Source: Phycisphaerales bacterium (GTDB taxonomy: Bacteria > Planctomycetota > Phycisphaerae > Phycisphaerales > UBA1924). Taken from it: DNA of 64,000 bases. Below the pieces are notes generated by a model. That model saw only the letters and a program-made list of their open reading frames with translations. It was not told the origin of the DNA and made no database searches. Each line of letters begins with the position of its first letter. Within the stretch, counting starts at the first letter, position 1. Positions 52,527 through 61,894 of this stretch are shown here, one piece after another. The stretch lies in assembly GCA_029260395.1 (NCBI GenBank), contig JAJDDJ010000013.1:496001-560000 (forward strand), in the 5' to 3' direction. The translations under genes and the position numbers were made by a program.

Positions 52527-53393
52527 TTAGCGCGAAGCGCCCGAGCCGAACGATCGCAGCACGCTGCGAACAACGCGCACCGTCGGGACTTTCTCTTCGG
52601 GCCGATTGGCGGGCAACGCCGCGATCGCCTCGGCGGCTGTATCGAACCCGTCGCTCGGGTTCAAGCCCCGCTCGAGCCACGCGTCCCATGCCGCGGGCAG
52701 CTTCTTGATGAGGTGGCCCGCTGCGATCAGCGGCTCGGCCGGGGCGAGCCCGGTGAGCAGCGTGTAGGCGATGGCCGCGATCGACCGCACCTCGTCGCGC
52801 TTGAGTTCGCTGTCGGTGCCTGTAAGGCCCGCGACCGCACGGTCAAAGCCGTAGAGCTCGACCAGTACCCGGCCGTGGCGATCGACCAGCACTCGGCCCA
52901 TGGCGATTTCGCCGTGGGCCATGCCCCGTTGGTGCGCGTGAGCGGAAGCCTCAAGCAGATGCAGCACAGCCCGCTCGGCCTCGGCATGGGGCAACTGGCC
53001 GCCCTTCGCCTGGAGCACATCGCCGAGACGTATCCACTGCTGCTGGTTGCCCGTGTAGCTCGTGCGCACACGCAGCCGGCCGACCTCGTCGCCGTCGAAC
53101 GCCTCGATCTCCATCAGGTGCGCGTGGGCCATGTCGGCGAGCGCCTGCACGCGGCCCATCGTGCCTTCGGCCGGATCCTCGAAGCGGTAGATCACGTGGC
53201 TGGTGTGGTCCCCATCGTGCACACCGAGCCATGCCTTCACGCCCCGCTCGGCCGCCAAGCCGCCTTCGAGCCTGCGCAGCAGCGTGCAGCACGCCCAGCG
53301 CGGGCGGGCCGTATCGGCGGGGTCGGTGGATTCAGACCATGAGTTCGGTGTCGCCATAGGTGCTGACTGACGTTGCGTTGCATCCGGTGCCAT
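52527..53393 (-). CDS. Kinase-like protein with degenerate catalytic motifs
   Basis: About 288 residues from the ATG at 53393; 53357 and a GTG at 53423 are also possible starts. The sequence AHQRGMAHGEIAMGRVLVD then GRVLVELYGFDRAV aligns with the catalytic loop and DFG region of Ser/Thr kinases (HRDxKxxN and DFG). Here HRD is HGE, the Asn is Arg, and DFG reads YGF. The following YTLLTGLAPAE and the C-terminal helices fit the C-lobe, and the N-lobe is short. It therefore looks like a pseudokinase. Partner and role are unknown. Planctomycetes encode many Ser/Thr kinases, so descent from one is plausible. Confidence 0.65.
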   Translation of the reverse strand: MAPDATQRQSAPMATPNSWSESTDPADTARPRWACCTLLRRLEGGLAAERGVKAWLGVHDGDHTSHVIYRFEDPAEGTMGRVQALADMAHAHLMEIEAFDGDEVGRLRVRTSYTGNQQQWIRLGDVLQAKGGQLPHAEAERAVLHLLEASAHAHQRGMAHGEIAMGRVLVDRHGRVLVELYGFDRAVAGLTGTDSELKRDEVRSIAAIAYTLLTGLAPAEPLIAAGHLIKKLPAAWDAWLERGLNPSDGFDTAAEAIAALPANRPEEKVPTVRVVRSVLRSFGSGASR

Positions 53394-53423
53394 TGACTCG
53401 TCCGTGCACGCTGCTGTCGGCAC

Positions 53424-53723
53424 CCAGCCTATGGGTCCGAGCCCTGGGCCGAAAAAGCCCCAGCAGCGTTCGATGATCCCTCGGGGCCAAGCCGTCGTCT
53501 GGCCCAGTTCCCTCGGGCGGGCATCATGCCCCTAGCTCCCAGTTCATCGGACCAAGGATACCACCGTCGGGAGTTTCCGGCGGCCTCACGAGCCTGTCAT
53601 TCGCCTTGCACCCTTCCAGATCCCTATCGACGCTCGATTCCACTCTCCCGCGCGTATACTCAGTCTCAACGGACCTGGGCTCCGCAAAGAAACTGAACCG
53701 CCCAAGCTTTGGAGATCAAAATC
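53424..53723. other. Intergenic region upstream of hppD
   Basis: About 300 bp without a gene. TATACT at 53655-53660 is a good -10 match 63 nt before the hppD start, but no convincing -35 lies 16-18 nt upstream. Confidence 0.4.
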
Positions 53724-54923
53724 ATGACCACCGCGCAAACCAAGACCGGGGGCGCTGGCGCTGTCGGCACCGATCCGCTAAGCCTCATCGATGTCGACCA
53801 CGTTCGCTTTTACGTCGCCAACGCCAAGCAGGCCGCGTACTTCTACGCCCACACTTTCGGGTTCAACATCTCGCAGGTCGCCGACCTCACAACCGGCAGC
53901 CGCGACGAGGCCGACTACCTGCTCACGCAGGGCAACATCCGCCTCATGCTCACCACGCCCCTCACCACGGACCACCCCGCCGCCGAGGAGATCAAGCTCT
54001 ACGGCGACGGCGTCAAGGACGTCGCGTTCACCGTCTTCGATGCCGAGGCCGCGTACAAGCGCGCCATGAGCAACGGCGCGGTCTCGGCCGCCGAGCCCCG
54101 CACCATGAAGGACGACATCGGTTCGGTCACCGTCGCCTCCATCAAGACCTACGGCCGGGTCATCCACACCTTTGTCAGCCGCACCGGCGGCTACGACCTC
54201 ATCAACGTCAAGAAGGGCGGGGCGCTCATGCCCGGATTCAAGCCCTTCGACTGCCCCCTCAACGCGTACAACGCCAAGCACCCCTGCGGGCTCAAGTACG
54301 TCGACCACCTCGTTGGCAACGTCGAGGAGGGCAAGATGAATTACTGGGTCAAGTGGTACGAGGATGTGCTCGAATTCAAGATGTTCAAGCACTTCGATGA
54401 TGCCGACATCTCGACCGAGCACTCCGCGCTTATGAGCAAGGTCATGGCATCCGGCAACAACCTCATCAAGATGCCCATCAACGAGCCGGCTGATGGCAAG
54501 AAGAAATCGCAGATCCTCGAGTACCTCGAGTGGCACAACATGACCCCCGGCGTGCAGCACCTCGCCCTGCGCACCGACGATGAGCTGCACTCGGTCGCGG
54601 CCCTTCGCAACCGAGGTGTCGACTTCCTCAGCCTGCCCGACACCTACTACCAGCTCGTCTGGGACCGCGTCAACAAGATGCTCACCGAACACGGCCACAC
54701 CGCCGTCAAGGAAGACCACGACCGCGTCAAGGAGCTGGGCATCCTCGTGGACGCGGACGATGAGGGGTATCTGCTGCAGCTCTTCACCAAGCCGCTGCAG
54801 GACCGCCCGACGCTGTTCTTCGAGATCATCTGTCGCCGCGGCTCGCAGTCGTTCGGCAAGGGCAACTTCAAGGCCCTGTTCGAGGCCCTGGAGCTTGAGC
54901 AGGAGCGGCGAGGGAATCTGTGA
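53724..54923 (+). CDS. hppD: 4-hydroxyphenylpyruvate dioxygenase
   Basis: Non-haem iron enzyme that converts 4-hydroxyphenylpyruvate to homogentisate in tyrosine catabolism. 399 residues; two vicinal-oxygen-chelate domains. The iron ligands are His in KYVDHLVGNV, His in PGVQHLALRT and Glu in LFFEIICRRG. The start is the ATG at 53724 with GGAG 9 nt upstream. The last 29 codons and stop (54834-54923) recur 1.3 kb downstream at 56239-56328. No homogentisate dioxygenase gene is nearby, so the pathway is incomplete in this window. Confidence 0.96.
   Translation: MTTAQTKTGGAGAVGTDPLSLIDVDHVRFYVANAKQAAYFYAHTFGFNISQVADLTTGSRDEADYLLTQGNIRLMLTTPLTTDHPAAEEIKLYGDGVKDVAFTVFDAEAAYKRAMSNGAVSAAEPRTMKDDIGSVTVASIKTYGRVIHTFVSRTGGYDLINVKKGGALMPGFKPFDCPLNAYNAKHPCGLKYVDHLVGNVEEGKMNYWVKWYEDVLEFKMFKHFDDADISTEHSALMSKVMASGNNLIKMPINEPADGKKKSQILEYLEWHNMTPGVQHLALRTDDELHSVAALRNRGVDFLSLPDTYYQLVWDRVNKMLTEHGHTAVKEDHDRVKELGILVDADDEGYLLQLFTKPLQDRPTLFFEIICRRGSQSFGKGNFKALFEALELEQERRGNL
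54834..54923 (+). repeat. 3' end of hppD, resident copy of a duplicated segment
   Basis: 90 bp, 29 codons plus stop, matched at 56239-56328 with 80 of 90 bases identical. All ten differences fall in eight codons and are synonymous. Confidence 0.9.
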
Positions 54924-55097
54924 AGCTCACCATGCGCGGCTCGCCAACCTCCTCAGCCGGGGGGCGGCAGGCGCCGGTCGTTTCACAGGCAACAGAAGCT
55001 CTGAGTGTTCACTCAAGGGTATCGAACCCGTTGATGGGTCACTTGGCGGCAGGATCATCTTGTTTCACACCGCTCATGCGGATCTGTGGATGCACTC

Positions 55098-56687
<1,590 letters not shown>

Positions 56688-56721
56688 TGCCCCGTCCTGC
56701 GAGCGCAGCAACCATCGCAGT

Positions 56722-57393
56722 TCACCCCGCGAGTTGAAGCAACCCGGTCAGCGCCGCGACACTTGCTGCGAGCGATGTCCCTGTTGTGAGCCTCTCAATG
56801 CCCTCCCACAGCATGCTGAGAACCGAGCGGTTCGGCTCTGGCTTGGCTAGCTGCGACTGCACTGAGTCGACATCCGCAAGAATCGTACGCTTGATGGAGT
56901 CGTCGATCTCACCGCACTCTCGAACGGTATCCTTGAAAGAAGCAAGGTCGTTTCCGGCCTTTTCGAAGCGAGCGTCCACCTGATTACCGTCGCCCACGGT
57001 GACGATACTGTCGCTTGCCTCGATCTTAATGCCGTGGAATTTGGGCATGGTGAATGCCCCGGGCCCATCAATCTTGTCGATACCCCGAGCTGTGATACGA
57101 AAGTACGAGGTTGCCTGCGGTATGACCGTGCCGCTCTTCAGTGGCACGGTTTTCGTGACTTGCTCCTCCTCAACCCAGCCTTCGCTGATCAAGTAAGTCA
57201 GGTTGCTTCGAACTTCTTGCTGCTTCAACGAATGGCTCGCCATCAGATCCCTCCTGATGACACTAATCTTCGCAGCAGCGCCAGACTTGTCAGAACGGGC
57301 GCTCTTCGCGTTGCGGTTGCGGTCGTAGAAGTATCGAAGCAGGATCTCGCGGATCTCGGTATCAGAACGGATCGGGTCGTTGTTCTTTGCCAT
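56722..57393 (-). CDS. Winged-helix-like protein with C-terminal helical hairpins, low GC
   Basis: 223 residues, unrecognised. The first 110 residues look like a winged-helix domain (TEIREILLRYFYDRNRN; LKQQEVRSNLTYLISEGWVEEEQV; ATSYFRITARGIDKID). A short strand segment KIEASDSIVTVGDGNQVDA follows, then helices and a hydrophobic C-terminal end (SLAASVAALTGLLQLAG). The VGDGN-type motif occurs before effector or sensor domains in various bacterial proteins, but I cannot name a family. AAGGA lies 8-9 nt before the ATG. Low GC and neighbours suggest an accessory gene. Confidence 0.65.
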   Translation of the reverse strand: MAKNNDPIRSDTEIREILLRYFYDRNRNAKSARSDKSGAAAKISVIRRDLMASHSLKQQEVRSNLTYLISEGWVEEEQVTKTVPLKSGTVIPQATSYFRITARGIDKIDGPGAFTMPKFHGIKIEASDSIVTVGDGNQVDARFEKAGNDLASFKDTVRECGEIDDSIKRTILADVDSVQSQLAKPEPNRSVLSMLWEGIERLTTGTSLAASVAALTGLLQLAG

Positions 57394-57501
57394 CGCTGTG
57401 TCCTTGTGTTCGGCAGGATCGGCCCGCGACTAGCAAGCCGGTGCTGCACAAGGACTCTGGCGAAGGCCGTGCCAGTCCGAGATCCCCAAAAACGGCCAAA
57501 A

Positions 57502-57518
57502 GCAGCCTCTGGGGCTGC
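57502..57518 (-). terminator. Hairpin with T4 in the leader of the winged-helix gene
   Basis: On the minus strand GCAGCC-CCAGA-GGCTGC is followed directly by TTTT. It lies between the candidate promoter and the start codon at 57393, so it could act as an attenuator. The stem is short. Confidence 0.35.
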
Positions 57519-57591
57519 CAAGTACGCCTAAGTTATTTTTTTGGGCTGCCAGAATGGCACAACACACGGGACTGGTGCCCGCTCTGTATAC

Positions 57592-57618
57592 ATTATCGTG
57601 TAGCTCAGTGCGTTTCAA
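57592..57618 (-). promoter_or_regulatory. Candidate promoter of the winged-helix gene
   Basis: On the minus strand TTGAAA (57613-57618) and GATAAT (57592-57597) are 15 nt apart. It would give a leader of about 190 nt before the ATG at 57393. Confidence 0.4.
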
Positions 57619-57694
57619 GTAGTTTCTGGTACATTTCGTACTATTACCCACCTCATACCCCGAACTGCGCACAGATTTCTTCCTCTCTATGTGC

Positions 57695-57724
57695 CCTCCG
57701 TGCCTCTGTGCTCTCGGTGGTGAA
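57695..57724 (+). repeat. Non-coding CTCTGTGCCTCTGTGGTG-type element (copy 2, with insertion)
   Basis: Reads CCTCCGTGCCTCTGTG, CTCTC, then GGTGGTGAA. It resembles the element at 34543-34563 and lies directly before a small gene. Confidence 0.45.
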
Positions 57725-57729
57725 CCCTG

Positions 57730-57957
57730 ATGCCCACCACCGAGACCGTCCACGTCGAACTGCTCAACGAGGGAACCACCGTCTGCCGTCCGACGCAGGC
57801 CGAGCCACTCGGCAGCGGCGTCTACCTTCTGCTTCCGACGCATGACTACAACCCCGAAGACGAGCAATGGGCCCACCCGCCGGGTTCAAGGGTCCGATGC
57901 TCCTTGGAGATTCGCGGCGGCGAGGAAGTGCTCTTAGCCAAGCAACGCGTCGAGTGA
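57730..57957 (+). CDS. Small hypothetical protein
   Basis: 75 residues with balanced composition: VHVELLNEGTTVCRPTQAEPL, GVYLLLPTHDYNPEDEQWAH, PGSRVRCSLEIRGGEEVLLA. It looks like a small beta-barrel domain. GGTGGTG lies upstream of the ATG. A hairpin with a T-rich tail about 120 bp downstream could end its transcript. Function unknown. Confidence 0.6.
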   Translation: MPTTETVHVELLNEGTTVCRPTQAEPLGSGVYLLLPTHDYNPEDEQWAHPPGSRVRCSLEIRGGEEVLLAKQRVE

Positions 57958-58042
57958 TGACAGCTCGAACGGAGACACCTGTGCCTTTCCGTGCGGCACG
58001 ACCGGCTTGCCCGGCCGTGTGCTTTGTGGAGATGCATCCAAC

Positions 58043-58111
58043 GCACTGGCTGCAAGCTGCCAGTGCCACCCGGAAGCTGAGCCCCCTCCCCACCCGAGGG
58101 GGCTGTTTCTT
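58043..58111 (+). terminator. Two tandem hairpins, the second followed by a T-rich tail
   Basis: GCACTGGC/GCCAGTGC (58043-58050/58059-58066) is followed by AGCCCCCT/AGGGGGCT (58080-58087/58097-58104), then GTTTCTT. Both stems are perfect 8-bp matches. It fits a terminator for the gene ending at 57957, or a structured leader of the gene at 58146. Confidence 0.5.
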
Positions 58112-58145
58112 CAGGGGTGCTGCTTTGTTACGCTGGACTCCGTCA

Positions 58146-58505
58146 ATGCAGGTTCACTCCCCACTGCTCGATGACCTCCGCCGCATCCCGCTGCCGCGAG
58201 GCGCGATTGGCAAGGCGATCCGCGCCATCCTCGCGGCGCTCGTGTTCGGCGGCATGTTCATCAGCACCAGCGTGCTCTACTTCCCCGCGATCATCGCGTG
58301 GATGATTCATCCTTACGGCTGGCTCCTCATGCCGCTGGTAGGCGCCGGCTCGGCTTGGCTCGGCTGGCGGATGCTGGCCATCGCGAGACGCCTGTGGAAA
58401 GCCCATCGCGTGCTCATGCTCGATCAGGTCGTGGTGGGCGCGTCGCTGATCGGCATGATGCTCTTGATGTGGTGGATGCTGGCAACGCCCGGCGCGCTGC
58501 CGTGA
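58146..58505 (+). CDS. Small integral membrane protein
   Basis: 119 residues with three predicted membrane helices: IRAILAALVFGGMFISTSVLYF, then WMIHPYGWLLMPLVGAGSAWLGW, and VVVGASLIGMMLLMWWM. Unrecognised. TACGCT lies 11 nt before the ATG. Likely translated as a real protein given the clean helix pattern; function unknown. Confidence 0.65.
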   Translation: MQVHSPLLDDLRRIPLPRGAIGKAIRAILAALVFGGMFISTSVLYFPAIIAWMIHPYGWLLMPLVGAGSAWLGWRMLAIARRLWKAHRVLMLDQVVVGASLIGMMLLMWWMLATPGALP

Positions 58506-58511
58506 GCAACG

Positions 58512-58534
58512 GAGGGGGCGGGGCCCGCCCTCTC
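58512..58534. terminator. GC-rich near-perfect palindrome after the membrane protein gene
   Basis: GAGGGGGCGGG and CCCGCCCTCTC pair with one G-T wobble. It starts 7 bp after the stop at 58505. No T-run follows, so its role as a terminator is uncertain. Confidence 0.35.
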
Positions 58535-58664
58535 GGGCTTGGTGAGGCTTGGTCGGCATGGATCAATCGGATACCCTCGTCAGGGAGATCTGAATGAAAC
58601 CGACCCTCGCGGGCATCCTGCTGAGAGCAACGATGCGCGGGGCTTGGGACGAGGAGAGCACCGC

Positions 58665-59615
58665 ATGAACGCCCGCAACCCTGTACACATCGCGCTGCTG
58701 GCAGCCACGCTGCTGGCCGGTGCCGCACCAGTCGCGTCGGCCCAGGTCGTGCCCGTCCGTTCGAGCCTCGACACGCGGTCGAGGATCGCTCTCAGCGTGG
58801 TCGATCTCAGCGACGAACAAACCCGCTCTGACGATCAGGGTGCCATGACCAACACGCTCGGGCCACACACGACGCCCGTCTCGATCAGCAGCGCCGACGG
58901 CGTGTACACCGCCAACACCACCGGCAGCGCCCTGTTCGCCGATGCTGCCAACGGCACGTTCGCTTCGACGCAGACATACGACGGCAACCGGGCGCCGGGC
59001 GACGTCAGCGCGCAGTCGTTCTTAACCACACTCTCCAGCATTTTCGAGTACGACTTCACGCTCGCCGGTGAGGGCAGCATCCGCTTTGAGGGCACGCTCT
59101 CGAACTCCGGCCCCTCGTTCATCGGCTTCACGGCACGGGTCAATGTCTTCAGCGAGTTCATGCCCGGGAGCGGCTTCACCGGCTCGTTCTTTGAGCAGCT
59201 CTTCACCGATCAGACATCCGCCGGGCCGACACCGTTTGATATCACCGTGCCGCTGACCGCAGCCTCAAGCAGCTACCGCGTTCAGATCCGCCTGACCCAC
59301 AGCGGCAACTCGGGGCTCGAGACCCCCGTGCAACTCGGGTCGACCACCATCGACTGGACGATCACCGCGCCGACCGCGTGCCCCGGGGATATCGCCGACG
59401 ACTTCGGCACGCTCCCCCCCATTGGCGGCCCCGACGGCATGGTGAGCTTCGGCGACTTCCTTGCACTGCTCGGCCTCATCGGACCGTGCCCCGGCATGAC
59501 CCCCGGCTGCGACGGAGACATCGCGGACGACTTCGGCACGCTCAACGGCGGCGATGGGATGGTCAGCTTTGGCGACTTCCTCGCGCTGCTCGGCCTCATT
59601 GGGCCCTGCCCGTAG
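58665..59615 (+). CDS. Secreted protein with two C-terminal dockerin-like modules
   Basis: 316 residues. A signal peptide (VHIALLAATLLAGAAPVASAQ) is followed by a beta-sandwich-like domain of about 200 residues (SSIFEYDFTLAGEGSIRFEG, FIGFTARVNVFSE, SSYRVQIRLTHSG) with no catalytic motif. Dockerin-like modules start at residue 239 and end the protein; the first has a slightly longer loop (LPPIGGPDGMVSFGD). GAGGAG is 8 nt before the ATG. Fourth and last member of this tail family in the window. Confidence 0.85.
   Translation: MNARNPVHIALLAATLLAGAAPVASAQVVPVRSSLDTRSRIALSVVDLSDEQTRSDDQGAMTNTLGPHTTPVSISSADGVYTANTTGSALFADAANGTFASTQTYDGNRAPGDVSAQSFLTTLSSIFEYDFTLAGEGSIRFEGTLSNSGPSFIGFTARVNVFSEFMPGSGFTGSFFEQLFTDQTSAGPTPFDITVPLTAASSSYRVQIRLTHSGNSGLETPVQLGSTTIDWTITAPTACPGDIADDFGTLPPIGGPDGMVSFGDFLALLGLIGPCPGMTPGCDGDIADDFGTLNGGDGMVSFGDFLALLGLIGPCP
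59379..59615 (+). repeat. Tandem dockerin-like module pair (copy 4)
   Basis: Same architecture as the pairs at 10732, 12405 and 31932. The linker is GMTPGC instead of GGTPGC. Confidence 0.8.
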
Positions 59616-59641
59616 ACGCCGTTGCCAGCCACCGGTGGAAA

Positions 59642-59664
59642 GCAGCGCAGCCAGCCTGCGCTGC
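59642..59664 (+). terminator. Perfect 9-bp hairpin after the dockerin gene
   Basis: GCAGCGCAG-CCAGC-CTGCGCTGC, 26 bp after the stop at 59615. It lacks a T-run, so termination would be Rho-assisted if at all. Confidence 0.4.
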
Positions 59665-59826
59665 ACACCATGCACTTTGGCGTGGTGCAGGGGGCATCGC
59701 GGGCGAGCGAGCAGCGAACAAGGCTGGCGGCGTAGGGCCAAGTGATCCGGCGGCGGAGGCGTTCCGGGCCCATCGAGGGGGTTAGGGCCGTTCCTCGCCC
59801 AGAACAGGCTGCTAAAATGCATGAAA

Positions 59827-59854
59827 CCCACTATTTTATAGAAAATATTGTGGG
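59827..59854 (+). promoter_or_regulatory. AT-rich palindrome upstream of the PEP-CTERM gene
   Basis: CCCAC-TATTTT-ATAG-AAAATA-TT-GTGGG forms an 11-bp interrupted inverted repeat 107 bp before the ATG. The AT-rich core contrasts sharply with the surroundings and may be an operator or promoter element. Confidence 0.4.
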
Positions 59855-59960
59855 CAATCCAGGTACAATCCAGCGGACGGGTAAGTCCATGAGGCGGGCA
59901 AGCCTTGGACCCCAGTCATGGAGCAAGGAGCCGGGAGGCTCCCGTAAGAGGAGAGACACC

Positions 59961-60725
59961 ATGAATCGCATCGTACTTTGTGCCGTCGCCGGTCTATGCA
60001 GCGTCGCCGCCGCCCAGCCGGGCATCGCCGTCGTTCTCGATGGAGACTCGGACGCGGGCTGGATCTTCAACAACGGCGCCCTGCAGGCATCGTTCAACAC
60101 CGCCGCCGCCGGCCTCGGCTACCCCGTCGCCGTCCGCAACACTATCTGGATCGGCGACCGCGACAACAGCATCTCGGTGGAGTACGACTTCAACGGCGTG
60201 CCCACGGGCAACACCGCACCCGGCGGCGGGCTCTTCGGCCAGCTGCTGGACGGGGCCGCTGGCGACGGTGTGAACTACTCGGTCAGTTGCTGCGGCAACG
60301 ACACCGTAACGGTCTCCGACACGCAGTTCGTCGGCGAGACCGTGCTCTTCGGTACCGGCAACGCCGGCCTCTCGTCGGGCATCGCCTTTGACCCGACGAC
60401 CGATACCATCTACGTCAACGACTTCAACGGCGGCATCAAGGCGTTCGACCTCGCAGGCAACGTGCTGTTCAGCGGCTCGCTGACCGGCGGCTCTAACAAC
60501 TTTGGAGGCCTCGCGTACAACCCGGCCACCGATAGCATCTGGTTGGCCGAGAACGGCTCCAGCTTCTTCCACGAGTACAACAAGAGCACCTTTGCTCTGT
60601 TGGGGTCGATCGACAGCGGCGTGAATTTCGGCAACAGCTACGGCTTCGAGTTCGCGGTGCCCGCACCGGCCTCGATTGCCTTGCTCGGCTTTGGCGGTCT
60701 CGTGACCGCGCGTCGCCGCCGCTGA
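59961..60725 (+). CDS. PEP-CTERM-like sorted secreted protein
   Basis: 254 residues. A signal peptide (IVLCAVAGLCSVAAAQ) and a C-terminal sorting tail: VPAPASIALLGFGGLVTA then RRRR, i.e. a Pro-Ala-Pro motif, a membrane helix and a basic end, as in PEP-CTERM proteins handled by exosortase. The middle is Gly/Asn/Asp-rich with short beta strands, including TTDTIYVNDFNGGIKAFDLAGNVLFSG and NPATDSIWLAENGSSF, a propeller-like pattern. AGGAG lies 9 nt before the ATG. A terminator follows. The exosortase itself is not in the window. Confidence 0.85.
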   Translation: MNRIVLCAVAGLCSVAAAQPGIAVVLDGDSDAGWIFNNGALQASFNTAAAGLGYPVAVRNTIWIGDRDNSISVEYDFNGVPTGNTAPGGGLFGQLLDGAAGDGVNYSVSCCGNDTVTVSDTQFVGETVLFGTGNAGLSSGIAFDPTTDTIYVNDFNGGIKAFDLAGNVLFSGSLTGGSNNFGGLAYNPATDSIWLAENGSSFFHEYNKSTFALLGSIDSGVNFGNSYGFEFAVPAPASIALLGFGGLVTARRRR

Positions 60726-60751
60726 AGCAGGTTCACCATCTGACCATCTCC

Positions 60752-60791
60752 GAGCCCGTCCGCACGCAAGCGGGCGGGTTCATTCATTCTC
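60752..60791 (+). terminator. Terminator of the PEP-CTERM gene
   Basis: A 12-bp stem with two G-T wobbles (60752-60763/60770-60781, loop ACGCAA) is followed by ATTCATTCTC. It begins 27 bp after the stop codon. Confidence 0.6.
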
Positions 60792-60862
60792 ACGCCCGTG
60801 CGTTCGCCACAGTCACCCGCCACGGCTCGCAGCCTTCGCCCTATTTGCTGTTACAACCGGGC

Positions 60863-61828
60863 ATGCTCACCACACTCGCTGCCGCGCTAACGCTCTCGCT
60901 GGCGAACACCCACCTCCACACCGACCAGCACCCCGGCTCGGGCCTCGAAGTCGCCTCGGATGGCACGGTATACCTCGCGGATGTAGCGAGAAAGACCATC
61001 TGGCGCATCTCGCCCGAGGGCGAAGTCGCCCCGGCGGTCACGAGCAGCTGGACGCACGAGTTCCACCTGACCGCGGGCGACACGCTCGTCTACGAGAAAG
61101 AGCACCTCGGCTACGAGCAGGCCCCGCAGTCAATCTGGACGCTCACCGCCGACGGCCAGCGCACGCAGGTCGTGGCTCCACCGGATGACCGATCCAAATT
61201 CGGCTCCAACGCCTTTGCCCGCAGCGAGAGCGGCGAGGTCTTCTTCGCGCACAGGGTCCGTGGCGAGGACGGCAAGTGGCGGTCGATCATCCGCCAGCGG
61301 GCGGCGGACGACCTCGACGGCTCGGCTGTGCGCACGATCGCGGGCTCGCTCGAGGGCCCGCTGTACCGCGACGGACCGGCCCACGAGGCGACGTTCCGCA
61401 TGATCCTCGACATGCGGCTGATGGACGACGGCACGCTGTATTTGCTCGACCGCGACCGGCTGCGGATGCTCGCGCCCGATGGCACGGTCTCGACGCTCGG
61501 GCCGGTGCTGATCGATGCTTCGCCCAAGAACCCGCCGACGCGCGGCGGGTCGGAGTCGACGTGGAACCGGCTCTACGGGCTGTGCGTGGACAGCGATGGC
61601 GCAGCGCACGTCGCGTACAACGCGGGCCGGCGCGTGGTGTGCATCGACCCCGATGGATCGCTGAAGATCGTGCACACGAGCGATCGCGGCTGGGCCCCGC
61701 TCGGCGTGGCGTTCGGGCCCGACGGCGCGATGCACATCTCCGAGGCATCCGACCGAGGCAGCAGGCTCCGGGTGCTCAGGTTCGAGGGTGATAAGCCGAG
61801 CGTGCTCGCCTCGATCCCGGCCGAGTGA
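60863..61828 (+). CDS. NHL/SMP-30-like beta-propeller protein
   Basis: 321 residues. A short hydrophobic start (TTLAAALTLSLANTH) may export it. The body shows repeated propeller strands: GLEVASDGTVYLADVARKTIW, SIWTLTADGQRTQVV, DMRLMDDGTLYLLDRDRLRML, GLCVDSDGAAHVAYNAGRRV and GVAFGPDGAMHISEASDRGS. This pattern is that of NHL or SMP-30/gluconolactonase-like repeats. No clear metal-site set is visible, so it may bind rather than catalyse. ATG at 60863. Convergent with the second PEP-CTERM gene. Confidence 0.78.
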   Translation: MLTTLAAALTLSLANTHLHTDQHPGSGLEVASDGTVYLADVARKTIWRISPEGEVAPAVTSSWTHEFHLTAGDTLVYEKEHLGYEQAPQSIWTLTADGQRTQVVAPPDDRSKFGSNAFARSESGEVFFAHRVRGEDGKWRSIIRQRAADDLDGSAVRTIAGSLEGPLYRDGPAHEATFRMILDMRLMDDGTLYLLDRDRLRMLAPDGTVSTLGPVLIDASPKNPPTRGGSESTWNRLYGLCVDSDGAAHVAYNAGRRVVCIDPDGSLKIVHTSDRGWAPLGVAFGPDGAMHISEASDRGSRLRVLRFEGDKPSVLASIPAE

Positions 61829-61840
61829 CTTTCGGCGCAC

Positions 61841-61867
61841 AAAAGAGCCCGCCATAGCGGCGGGCTC
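61841..61867 (-). terminator. Rho-independent terminator of the second PEP-CTERM gene
   Basis: A perfect 9-bp stem GAGCCCGCC/GGCGGGCTC (61845-61853/61859-61867) is followed on the minus strand by TTTT. It sits between two convergent genes. Confidence 0.7.
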
Positions 61868-61894
61868 GTAAGAAGATCGAGTTGAGCGGGCGGC

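Larger units (their letters stand above)
57394..57729. other. AT-richer intergenic region with regulatory signals
   Basis: About 335 bp without a gene. It holds a candidate minus-strand promoter, a hairpin followed by four T on the minus strand, a run of seven T at 57535-57541 on the plus strand flanked by GGGCTGCC repeats, and the CTCTGTG-type element. Confidence 0.5.
59616..59960. other. Intergenic region with hairpin and AT-rich palindrome
   Basis: About 345 bp without a gene. It contains the hairpins listed separately and a strikingly AT-rich patch (59813-59850) in otherwise GC-rich DNA. Confidence 0.45.
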
